37,500 bases of DNA from Chromera velia (lineage: Eukaryota > Sar > Chromeraceae): contig JAHBMJ010005842.1 in the NCBI GenBank assembly GCA_018398765.1, positions 1-37,500 of the forward strand. Reading direction: 5' to 3'. The notes beneath the pieces are model-generated. The model made no database searches. It worked only from the letters and a program-made list of their open reading frames with translations, and was not told the origin of the DNA. Position 1 is the first letter of the stretch. Each line of letters begins with the position of its first letter. Of the stretch, positions 20,101 through 28,750 are shown piece by piece. Position numbers and translations under genes: made by a program.

Positions 20101-20318
20101 CCTACCCTCTTACCCACAATCCCGCCCTTTGTGCCGTTCTGCCCTGGCTCTCCTTCATTCCCCCCCTGATTCTCTTTGTCTCTCTGTCCGTCTGGGTCTC
20201 CACTTACGACCCCTCCTCCGGCTCCGGCGGAACAGGCAAGGAGGGCGTCATGCGTCAAATTATCAGCACTCAACGCAGCTCCCCCCTTCTCCTGTTGGGC
20301 AGCCTTGGAACTGTCCAT
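17106..20318 (-). CDS. Giant Cys/His-repeat protein: 36 tandem CxHx6CxxC units, 1070 aa
   Basis: A single uninterrupted frame runs from ATG at 20318 to TGA at 17106-17108. Residues 1-115 are low-complexity and acidic/Gly-rich with an alanine run. Residues 116 to about 795 (bases 17934-19973) are 36 tandem units of about 18 residues, consensus CEHGRxRxxCKECGGxGI, that is C-x-H-x6-C-x2-C. Four potential ligands per unit make zinc binding likely, by analogy with short treble-clef or zinc-ribbon repeats; I do not recognise a named domain. Unit 16 lacks the normal second CxxC, unit 17 has Tyr for His (CEYG), and later units have longer linkers. The C-terminal 275 residues are charged and hold two copies of a RKSPRL..D(I/L)LAE(W/F) motif. 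Nuclear and nucleic-acid binding by the many Arg residues is inference. An upstream exon cannot be excluded. Confidence 0.85.
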   Translation of the reverse strand: MDSSKAAQQEKGGAALSADNLTHDALLACSAGAGGGVVSGDPDGQRDKENQGGNEGEPGQNGTKGGIVGKRVGREGALADSGAGEKDHEQQPQLTAAPTGTAAAAAAIKKIPAWQCKHGRRRINCTECGGEGICEHNRQRRFCRECGGTGLCKHSRLRYRCKDCGGAGICEHNKERRLCKPCGGSSLCEHGRIKYACRECGGAGICDHGKRRRECKECGGKNICEHKRERRKCRECGGGSKSLCEHGRQRSRCKECGGSGICEHGRQRYICKPCGGGGICDHGFIRSNCKECGGSSICEHGRQRYYCRDCDGAGWKRSVKPCKHGRKRSSCKECCGKVCEHGRVRYACKECGGKGICEHGKHKRFCRECGSSAFCDHGRLQYLCADCGGGGLCQHGRRRYECCDEKAFCEYGRLRKECKDCGSKFCEHRRRRYECKECGGKGICEHGRQRHQCKECKGRSICEHGKRRLSCRDCGGKGLCEHGREKADCRDCGGSAYCEHGRRRHVCKDCGGSSICQHNRERRFCGDCGGSALCEHKRNRWACPDCVCKHGGRRGDCGECRGKKKSQEGAAACDHGRRPRRCPDCECQHGARRGSCGVCKGMRKCQHKRVRAECEECHSVAVARKEGQGGEVTASGICVHGGRRVRCAECECKHGGRRGSCEECKGSSKCKHKRARSECEECHALAEARNERRGGKVGKAPLLCEHGWERKDCTSCKATSSSSRPCKHGFVHSQCDECVRSRQSRMCGHGRERYYCAACGGRGICVHDRRRHVCKECRGTSQCRHRRVRSECGKCNEGEEGKGEESVAGQGTAAAGGTQEREGEGEEGLKRRMDEVEEGGDNEEGIEGASLPKERKKGENPPEKQQAKGEKRKKGPDSNAPAPLSFQPRKSPRLLSEAPFDNTLAGYSADVPSDRDILAEWESAHDDAPAPSPAAAGASQEGRSRGSKASRGPEREGEADPNPKRGRKDLQEGPLSRGGAKGKEGKEGKGKGQKTEPGSLTGPRKSPRLEKAAIDDHDCCANEEDLLAEFRSDAGEEEEEERQSSSAAAVVAATAQEREGQGGDAVRKDR
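17934..19973 (-). repeat. 54-bp-class coding tandem repeat (Cys/His units)
   Basis: DNA of the 36 protein repeats. On the plus strand the signature is a recurring TGCTCACA..CCCCCACA..CTTTGCA pattern. The unit is usually 54 bp, with insertions between units 11/12, 25/26, 28/29, 31/32, 32/33 and 33/34. Confidence 0.9.
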
Positions 20319-21522
20319 TGGAAAAAGCGAAAAAGCTCTACGACGATGCGAAGACGCTGTCCTCTGATTTGACTCTCAGACATCGGAAGGAAAACCAACG
20401 CCAGGAAAGTGCACTTGTCCTCAGTCAGCAGATGCAGGAAGCAGCAATGCCCCGGCCCTCCTGTTCTCCCTCCCGTCTCGGTCCGACGGTTTTTCTTTCT
20501 GTGGATACGGACGGGAGAGGAGAGGTTCTCAGAGATGCCGACGATCAAAGGGGACAGAAAGGATCAACACTTGTTAGGGCCTGCACGGAAGGGCATCACA
20601 CGCAGGTGAATGCACAAAAGGAGAGTACCAGGCCAAGCAGTGCACACTCTTTTGAATGCTTTAAGGTTTGGCCTCCTACAAGTAGAAGAGGAAGAGAGAG
20701 AGTCGAGAAGCGCTGGAACCGAAAAGATCAGACTGCGATGAAGTGTGAGAAAGGACAACCAATTGTTGCACTGAAAGAAAGGCGGTGTCACTGAGGCAGC
20801 GAGTGAGTATCAAAGGCAGCCTGTCAACAGGCACGCAAAACAAAAAAAAAGGAACAGAGACGGCGGGGCTCACCTGCTGGGGCTGCTGTCAATGGTCCTC
20901 AAAGTTGCTGTCAGTTCTCTTGATTCCGTTGCTCTCAAGGCCCAAGCAGTCAAAACAATGTCACCACAAGCACTCAGCGTCTAAACAGATTTGCAAACGT
21001 GGTTCTTTGCTGGCCTGCATGTGCAACTTTATCCGAAGGTTCATCAAACATCATCAAACTTCAAAGAAATGATCGACTGCAGGAGCTGACTCATGATTTT
21101 TTGGCCCGCGGAAGATCTTGGCCGGGACTCCCGGGAGACGGCATACCGGCCGTCTGAGAGACGTCGCCTGGCAGCAAAGTACAGATGAGGGAAAAAATTG
21201 GTATAGAAATGTTTAGAAGGTTGGCCCCCAGAGGAATGAAGAGGAAGTTGGAGACGTACGGACTCAACTTGGAGGTTCACCGGCGTGTCGGAAGCCGAGG
21301 CAGCACTTAAGCTGCCAAGTTGGTCTTCATGCCCAGAGCGAAAGATTCGTACACCCCTCCCGTCTCTTGTCTTCCAAGCCTTTTGTCTCTCGTCTTCTCT
21401 TTTGTTTGTCGCACTTCAAGAAGCGCTAGAATTCAGTCTACAGATCAGAAATCGGGCACTAGCTCAGTCTGCTGCCCTCCTCTGCGCTGTCTGTGCGCTG
21501 CTTCTCCCTGAGGCTTTTCAAA
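20319..21522. promoter_or_regulatory. Divergent intergenic region
   Basis: It separates the minus-strand Cys/His-repeat gene from the plus-strand ankyrin gene, so it should hold both promoters. No TATA-like element or conserved site could be assigned. A GT donor-like CAGGTGAGC on the minus strand near 20869-20877 could mark an untranslated 5' exon of the Cys/His gene. Confidence 0.35.
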
Positions 21523-22904
21523 ATGTCCGGGGAAAAGGAAGACCAAATCGCAAACTCGCTTTTCCAGCTTACGCCGGTTGGTCAGCCTCAGGAAAGGGTG
21601 GGACAAGGGTAGCTGGACACAGAGAGACTCCGAGCGACAAAGAGCCAGACGTCCATGCAGCCATTTTGCAGACACGGGCATTTTTTCATGCAGGGAAAAA
21701 AAGAGTCAGGGAGGCACTCAAAAGCAGACACACACACACACTCACTCACTCACTCACTCACTCAGACACACAGACACACATACATACATACATACATACA
21801 TACACGGAAAGAGAGAGGGACGCCCCCAGCCCCACGCTATCTCATTTTATACAGGAGAAGTTATTGATGATGTTGATTTCCCTTCAGGCAGATGATTCTG
21901 AAGAACGTAAGGAGCTTCAGGGCGGTAAGTTTCTTTTCTTGAGTGTTTTTTACTCACTTGTTCTTTCTCGATTCGTTTTTTTCCTCGCACATCTCTTGTA
22001 CGGGTTTGCCCTCCCGTCAGCGTTCGTCTTCGTGTGTGGCGATCGCTAGAGCATCTTCTCACTGTTTTGCCCCCAGGTTCAGGCATCTCCAAATCGAAGA
22101 ATTGAAGGCTTGAAACAAAACTGCGTGCAGATTTCGGTAGACGGCCTTGCAAGCGCAGCCGCGACAACTGAGACGGGAAAGGAGGATGACTTTCTGCTCC
22201 TCTTGCGGCTGGGTGCAGCAGACCTGAATGCAGTCTTTCTGGTAGGGTAGGGGCTGGGGGGGGGGGATGGGGTGTGTTGCCTCTGTTCTGTTCTGTCTCT
22301 ATCCCGTTTTGCCTTTTTGAGTGTTTATTGTGTGCTCGGGATTCTTTTCATTTCTGCGTCTCACGCTTCATTCTCGCGTGTGGCTGGCTAGGTTTCTGTC
22401 TGCCTGCGGTTTCCTCTTTGTTGCACGGTGTTTGTAAAGATTCGGAGTCAGAAACAGCTGCCCCCCTTGTCCTCCCGCCCCTTTCAGAAATTTGAAGGGA
22501 CCCTGCTTCACGCCATAGCCAGGCAGGGACTTGGAAAGGCTGTGAGGCTGCTGGTAAGATGCGGGGCAGCGGTGGATGCCAGGAACAAGGTAGGTCGGTG
22601 ACTCAGTCTTGAACTTGTTGAGGATTCAATCAAGAGGGAAAGAAGGTGTTCAAAAAGATGATACGAAATGTAAATCAGCAGCATATCGGGGACCTGGTGT
22701 GTGAGGGGGGAGAAGAAGAGATGAAAGGGAGAGGAGGCAGTTTGGTGTGTCAGTTCGTGTGCAGTGGGCGGGTTGGACGGTCAGTTCGTGTTTTTGAGGA
22801 ATTGGGGTGCAGATTGGAGGATAGGAGGGAGGATGATTTACTTGAGTTAGAGGGAAGGGGTTTTCTTTTTGTCATTTCTCTTACACATCCGTCTCCATCC
22901 GCCT

Positions 22905-22941
<37 letters not shown>

Positions 22942-25900
22942 GTGTGTGTGTGTGTGTGTGTGTGTGTTGTTTGTGTGCGTGCGTGAACGCACGCGCGTGT
23001 CTGTGTGCGTGAGAGACAGAGAGCAAGCGGTCGGCACTCATCCCGACTACGATCCTGTCTCCCACATGTCAATCATCCTCCAAGGAGTTCTCACACCGTT
23101 GGCCTCCTTTTGTCTCCTTCTGCGCATTCATGTGTCGATTTAATTGTTCTATTCACCTCCTGAGTGCCGAACCGTTCCTTCCACACATGCAGGACGGGCT
23201 TACTCCACTCTTCGTGGCATCTGAGAGAGGCCACGCGGATGTTGTGAAGTTTCTCGTGAGCACCGGAAGGGTGAATGTCGATCTTACGAGAAAAGTAAGT
23301 GCGGGTGTGGCTTAAGTTTGTATGTGGTCACTTACGATAAGCTACTTGTGGCTTCCTTTGCTACCTTTGCGTCCGATTGAATCTTTTTTCATGATCGGTG
23401 TACTTCTGATCTGTTCGTGTGCGTGCAGGACGGAGCGACGCCTCTCTTCGTGGCTTCGGAGAAGGGCCACACGGATGTCGTGAGGGTTCTCGTGAAGACA
23501 GGCAAGGCGAACGTCGAATCTACAAGTCTGAGGGTGAGTCCGTGCGTATGTTCAGTTGAATTTGTCGCCTAGTGCACATATATCGGAGTTCGACCTTGCG
23601 TCTCACTTTGTGCGATCATCCTTGGCACCTTCCTTTCAATCCTACCCTTTCGATAGGAGCCCCCCGCCCATCCTCTGCCCCTGTCTGTCTGTCTGTCTGT
23701 CTGTGCGTATGAGTGAGTACAGGATGGGTTCTGGCGTACAGTCCGTCTGTCGGACAGGCTGAAGCGCAGTGGGGCTACTCCCCTCCTGACTGCTGCCCTG
23801 AGGGGCCACTTGGATGTCGTGAAGATCCTCGTGAAGGAGGGGAAGGCGAACGTTGATGCGTCTGATGAAGTGAGTGGGAATTGAGGGAAGGGAAGGGGGG
23901 GAAGCAAAGAGAAGGGAAGGGAATGAGCTCCAGCGTGGGGGAGGGTCAACTTTCAGTCCGGGTTTTTGTCCGTTTCCGCAACCAATTTCAGTTTGTGGAA
24001 CCCCTCCTTTGCGTGCATCGATCCGTTCGAATGCTGCAGGATGAATGCAGGCATTTACTTTCATACAGAATTCTTTCATACAGAAAAAAAAAAATGCGTG
24101 CATCGATCCGTTCGAATGCTGCAGGATGGGTGCATGCAGAATTCTTTCATACAGAAAAATAAAAAATGCGTGCATCGATCCGTTCGAATGCTGCAGGATG
24201 AATGCAGGCGTTTACTTTCATACAGAAAAAAAAAACAAATGCGTGCATCGATCCGTTCGAATGCTGCAGGACGGGGCTACGCCTCTCTTTGTTGCCTCTG
24301 ACATGGCACATACAAAACTCGTGAAGTTCCTTGTGACGCAGGGCAAGGCAAACGTGGAAGCTACTCTCAAAGTCAGTGGGAAGGAGAATGGGCTTTGAGA
24401 AGCATTGGGACCTGGTTTTACATGTTTTTTGTTTCATCTGACAGGTCTGGAGCAACATGCACAATTGTGTGCGTGCGTCAATTGTCTGCTGCAGGATGGG
24501 ACAACAGCACTGCACACCGCGGCTGAGAACGGCCGCGCGGATATTGTCAGATTCCTTGTGAAGGAGGGGCGGGCGAACGTCGAAGCTGCTCGTGAAGTAA
24601 GTGAGGGCGGAGGGGTGTGGGAAGACCGCGGTTGACATCGGCTGTGTGTCTGTTTCTGTCCAGATCACCCTTCCAGATTTGATTGTACAACTCCTCACGT
24701 TCACTTGATGCAGGACGGGTCCACCCCTCTCCTTGTCGCGGCGGGCCACTGGTTGCCGGGGGCACGTACAGACATCGTGAAGATCCTCGTGAAGGATGGG
24801 AAGGCAAACATCAAAGCGACTCGCAAAGTCAGTGGGAAAGAGAAGTGAATGGCTTTTGGAGGGAATGGAAGGGAAGTTCGGGAAATGTCTTTTTGCTTCA
24901 GCTGCCTGTGCTGAATGGACTTGGTCCCTTCTGTGCGTGCGTCAAAGTTGCTGCAGGGTGGAGAAACCGCACTGTTCCTTGCATCAAGAAACGGTTCCAC
25001 AGAGATCGTGAAGTTTCTGGAAAAGCAGGGGAAAGCGAAGGTAAGCGTGATGGGAACTTCATCAGTCAGATCGTTTTACGATGATCAAGCTAGCGAGAAG
25101 TCATGGCCTTTGATCTGTACGGCGACGGACTGTCTGTTTGCCTGAACGTCTATCCGTCCTTATCGACCAATGTGTCTGAGCATGCGGGTGACTTCCTACT
25201 TTCGAGCTTTTCTTTTTTCTCAAATTGTCCTCCAACTGTTCTTTGGGTGTTGCAAAAGTGTTTCGATTAAAAAGAGGAAAGGAAAAACTGTCGAGAGTCA
25301 CTCCTTAGGTCACTGCTTTTGGAGTATCTTTGTCCCTCTTGGTGCCTTTTTGACTTTCCTGCTGTACGTCCCCATGTGTCGGTCCCTCTTGCGTTGTCTT
25401 ACAACTAACTTTCGTCCCTGAGCGAAAGTCGCGTCCTCGCGTCTGCGGCTTCTGACTCTAGAGTTCGTTCGCAGTTCTTCCCCTTTGGTCCTCCCGCCTA
25501 TGTTCAGCCCCCCCCCTCCGCTACTTTGCCTGCCTGCCTACCCCTTTCTCCATCGGAAGCACCAGCACGCTCGGTTGGGAGTTCGAGTCGGCAGCTAGGG
25601 GCTCTGACTGCATGTCCGCCAGAGAGACGCCATGCAAGAATTGTTTTTGCCTGCAGTCGTCCAGGCAGTCTTATTTATTCTTTGTGTTCAGTACGTCAAA
25701 AGTCGCATTTTTTACATTTAATTCTCTAAAGCGGGGTGGGTAAGTTCATCATCCAGACATCAATCCTGCTTTTCTGTCCCAGGGGTAAATGGTATCTTGC
25801 CTCTTTCATGTCTCATGCAGGGACGGAGTCCAGCTTCGGATTCCGAGGAAGCAGGATACGTGATAGTTGCGGAGTTCTTCCAGGATATTCGTGAGGACAC

Positions 25901-25952
25901 TAGGAAGAAGGGGAGGGCCACCAAGGCCAGAAGATGGCAAAGTTTGGACTGA
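21523..25952 (+). CDS. Ankyrin-repeat protein, 12 exons, about 425 aa
   Basis: Exons: 21523-21608 (MSGEKEDQIANSLFQL..), 21888-21924, 22077-22241, 22488-22589, 23193-23294, 23429-23533, 23723-23869, 24270-24371, 24495-24596, 24714-24827, 24957-25040 and 25821-25952. All have GT/AG borders and every phase agrees, giving 1278 nt. Exon 3 ends with a capping helix (FLLLLRLGAADLNA). Exons 4-11 each encode one repeat of about 34 residues, such as DGATPLFVASEKGHTDVV.. and DGTTALHTAAENGRADIV.., each starting and ending at phase 0. Exon 7 has 15 extra residues before its repeat; exon 10 has 4 extra; exon 11 is 28 residues. The last exon adds a basic C-terminus (RKKGRATKARRWQSLD). No catalytic, SOCS, F-box or membrane segment is seen, so it is a protein-binding scaffold with an unknown partner. 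Confidence 0.8.
21729..21806. repeat. CA / CTCA / CATA microsatellite
   Basis: ACACAC then ACTC then ACAT units inside intron 1 of the ankyrin gene. Confidence 0.9.
22911..22970. repeat. CT then GT microsatellite
   Basis: TCTCTC followed by TGTGTG inside intron 4 of the ankyrin gene. Both halves are clean dinucleotide tracts. Confidence 0.95.
24011..24269 (+). repeat. Four tandem copies of an intron 3' splice-acceptor segment
   Basis: The 31-base block that starts GCGTGCATCGATCC and ends GAATGCTGCAGGA begins at 24011, 24096, 24168 and 24241 (spacings 85, 72 and 73). Three copies are separated by GAATGCAGG- or GGTGCATGCAG-type bases, TTTCATACAG and an A-rich run. Only the last is followed by the ankyrin exon at 24270. 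Each copy carries a full TGCTGCAG acceptor. All lie inside intron 7. Confidence 0.95.
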
Positions 25953-27014
25953 TGGGGGAAAGAGGCAAGAAGTCTGGAGGGGGGGGAGACTATTTCGTGC
26001 TGAGGTTCTTAATTCGGTGCGTTTTGCAAACATCAAACAAAGATTCCAGAGCAAGGTCACCGACTCACCGCCTGGGTGTATAGATTAAAGCCTTGCGGAC
26101 TGTCAGAGCCTTGCAGCCATTGTTCATGCAGCAACGATGGCGACAGGGACAATCCTGGCGGGACGGATGGATCGGTCTTAAGCTCCCTTTTTAGGTCGAG
26201 TAAACTCACGACGGGGCAAGCCGATCCCCAGCAGTCTGCAGCTGGAAATTAAAACCCTGAACATCAACGCTATGCTTTGACTACATTGAGTGCTATCTGA
26301 CAGTATGCATATTAATAAATTTCATGCATGAATTGAGGAGGTTTAGGCTAGCTGCTGAGCCTACACCTGCATGCATGGGCTCTGGCTAACCGCTTGCTGA
26401 CAATATGTATATTTTTTCTCAATTCAAAAATAGCTTAAGTGATGCAGACTATCATGCAGTGGTCCTATGGAAATCCATAGAGCACTATCGCTTGGACTGT
26501 CGGCAAGTCTGTCGCCGTTTAAATTTGTTTTAGAGAGGTATATAGAGGTCACCGCCGCAAACAGAAGGGGTGTGTGGATTATTGTTATAACTCGTATACG
26601 AATCGGTAATACGACTCATAGATCGATCATCGGTCACCATTAGCGTATACAAATTAGCTTAGCCTGCTTTTATTTAGGTTTATAGTACTTTGTACTATGG
26701 AAATTGTACTTACTACAAGGTGAGCTAGGTAAAAGCTATGGGATCTAGCTACAGGACAGAATAAATTATTACTATAAGTCTCAGAGTCACTGCTAGAGTC
26801 ATGTACTGGCGCTAACTATAACTCGAAGGCTTGCCTGAACTTGGCGCTAAACTTGGCCGGAAGTTGGCCCTGAAGGCCCATCGGCCCCATCCTTGAAGGC
26901 CCTTAATTAATTTAGGCCCGAATCATGCGAATCATGCATTATGTGTTCCATTTTTCATATATCGATCAGATCAAAAAGACTAGCAAAAAGAACCATCACA
27001 CATGCTAGCACACA
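25953..27014. other. Intergenic, AT-rich, no gene seen
   Basis: The 3' flank of the ankyrin gene is followed by AT-rich DNA (about 26270-26940) with short palindromes around GATCGATC and TAGTACTTTGTACTA. No open frame or RNA gene could be supported. Confidence 0.5.
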
Positions 27015-27038
27015 TGGTACCACAGTTACACACACACG

Positions 27039-27100
<62 letters not shown>

Positions 27101-27215
27101 GGGAGGGAGAGAGAGAGAGAGAGAGTTAGGCTACACAGACAGACAGTGACACTTATAGATAAATACACGGAGATATGAAAACAGAAGCACACATGCAGCT
27201 GCAAACACAAAAGCG

Positions 27216-27262
<47 letters not shown>

Positions 27263-27373
27263 GGGCTGGGGACCGGAAGGGAAAGAGAGAGGGGGGGGGG
27301 GGCGGGACTGCGGCAAACACAAGATCACACGTCGCACTCTCTCTCTCTCACACACACACACGCACAGGGGCAC
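27015..27373. repeat. Cluster of CA and GA microsatellites
   Basis: CA tract (about 27029-27100), GA tract (27105-27125), a second GA tract (27220-27250) and CTCTCACACA (27337-27365), downstream of the Rieske-like gene. Confidence 0.95.
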
Positions 27374-27614
27374 ACTTGGGGATACGGAAAAGGGGAAGGG
27401 GGGAAGAGATCAGGGGGGGATGCGGGAACGGCGAAGAATGTGAAAAAAGAAAAAGACGAGAAAGCCAGGCCAAGAAAAACACCCCTGCTGGAAGTGCTCT
27501 TATGGTGATCAGAAGACACAAACAACGATCAAACAACAAGTAGCTGAGAGCCGGACACATGCAGGGATAACTGCATTTGTTGACAAGTTTGAGGGACCAT
27601 CCATCGAAGTCCTG

Positions 27615-28184
27615 TCATAGAAATATGCGTCTGGACCTCCTCAAGTAGACGCTTGTACCCTTCACCAGTGCCCGATGAATGTTGATGGGTTTGTTCACGT
27701 TCTTTGCAAACATTCCGAAGGCGCCTCCCTTCCCTTCCACTACGCTTCCGTCTTTCAGAGAGAATTTGGACCCGTGGAGGGCACAGGAAATACAAGGCCC
27801 TTCTGAGGTCTTCTCTGTGACGGCGCCCATCTTCATGGGGGGCTCTTGCCCGCACTGAGGGCACTTTGCGTCCACTGCATAGAAGTTTCCGCCTGTCTTC
27901 AAGACAATCACATTCTTCCCTTCAAACTCGACTGTCCGCCTTTCGCCCTCTGCCAGCTCTGCAATGTCACAAACGAAGGTGAGGGAACTTAGAGGGATGT
28001 CTTCTGCAGGCTCTGCGATTTGACTGAGAACGCTGAAGGGGGCCTTTGGGGACTGTGCTGCTGGCTGGACCCTTCTCAGTGGTTTGATCAGACCTCTTGC
28101 GCCCTTCAGGAGGACCTGGAAGGCGCGAACATGCAAGGTCAAGCAAGAAAACAGGAGTAGAAGTACAAGGAGACGGCAAGTCAT
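27615..28184 (-). CDS. Rieske-fold protein with plastid-type leader and altered ligands
   Basis: Single exon, 189 aa from ATG at 28184; the frame is open further up to 28322, but the internal Met is chosen because it starts a signal peptide (MTCRLLVLLLLFSCL). This is followed by HVRAF, where Ala-Phe at a predicted cleavage site and a following basic segment resemble leaders into secondary red plastids. A Rieske-like domain covers about residues 65-180: FVCDIAELAEG, VIVLKTGGNFYAVDAKCP and CALHGSKFSLKDGSVVEG. The second ligand pair C134-x2-H137 is normal. The first should be C-x-H but reads C108-P-Q110-C111, and an extra C131 makes C131-x2-C134. It may hold a [2Fe-2S] cluster with a substitute ligand, bind another metal, or have lost redox function. 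No oxygenase domain or membrane anchor other than the leader is present. Confidence 0.75.
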   Translation of the reverse strand: MTCRLLVLLLLFSCLTLHVRAFQVLLKGARGLIKPLRRVQPAAQSPKAPFSVLSQIAEPAEDIPLSSLTFVCDIAELAEGERRTVEFEGKNVIVLKTGGNFYAVDAKCPQCGQEPPMKMGAVTEKTSEGPCISCALHGSKFSLKDGSVVEGKGGAFGMFAKNVNKPINIHRALVKGTSVYLRRSRRIFL

Positions 28185-28750
28185 CGTCAGGGACTCCGAG
28201 AGAAAGTGCAATTCCTGAATTGCCCAGCTGCACCACAAGCAGCGCGAACACAGGTGACAGGAATCACTTTGAATGTGCGAAGTTGTGACTGTCAGCAAGA
28301 CGCGGGGGTAGGGGTCTTGCATTGGCCGTAAGAGCTTGGCTTCTCGAGCTAGTCAATCAGCTCGGAGACGGCTGCCAGTTCGTGGGCCGTGGCGCGCCGT
28401 GCAGGCGGCGGCGCGCACCTGCAATCGGAAGTGCGCCGCCGCATACATACCACCACCCAGTCCGCCTATAACGGACGTGTCATGCAGAACGACAGTCTTG
28501 CATGCCTTTGAATCATACGGAAGCGTTGCAATTTATACCGTTGCATTGCTGCCAAATGCATTTTTCGGTTTCGTTCTGTGGGGCTGTCGGTTCTTCATAA
28601 TTCCAGATGTGCAGGGTCAGTTGAGATTTGTAACCAAGAAGGAGACGGCATTCTCACTCAAGGAGACGAGACGAGACGAGACGAGACGAGGCGGTGTACT
28701 TTCTGTTTCCCGATCCGCCTCACAAAGACCGCACAGAAATTGTTGGATAG
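28185..28750. promoter_or_regulatory. Head-to-head promoter region
   Basis: 566 bp separate the divergent Rieske-like and mitochondrial-protein genes. It has a GC-rich block (GGCGGCGGCGCGCACC near 28395-28412, GTGCGCCGCCGC near 28430-28441) and a GAGAC pentanucleotide repeat (about 28662-28691). Shared regulation of two organelle proteins is possible but is inference. Confidence 0.4.

Noticed and set aside
17378-20372. Long plus-strand open frames (389, 411 and 243 codons) opposite the Cys/His-repeat gene
   Set aside because: They are antisense shadows: the regular codon pattern of CEHGRxRxxCKECGG leaves the opposite frames free of stops. Their translations are Thr/Leu/Pro repeats with no family resemblance.
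24011-24269. CRISPR-like array
   Set aside because: Repeats with short spacers, but the spacers are A-rich and similar to one another, the block is an intron end, and the genome is eukaryotic.
25560-25625. tRNA-like T-loop (GTTCGAGTC)
   Set aside because: The flanking bases do not form the T stem, and no acceptor or anticodon arm can be drawn.
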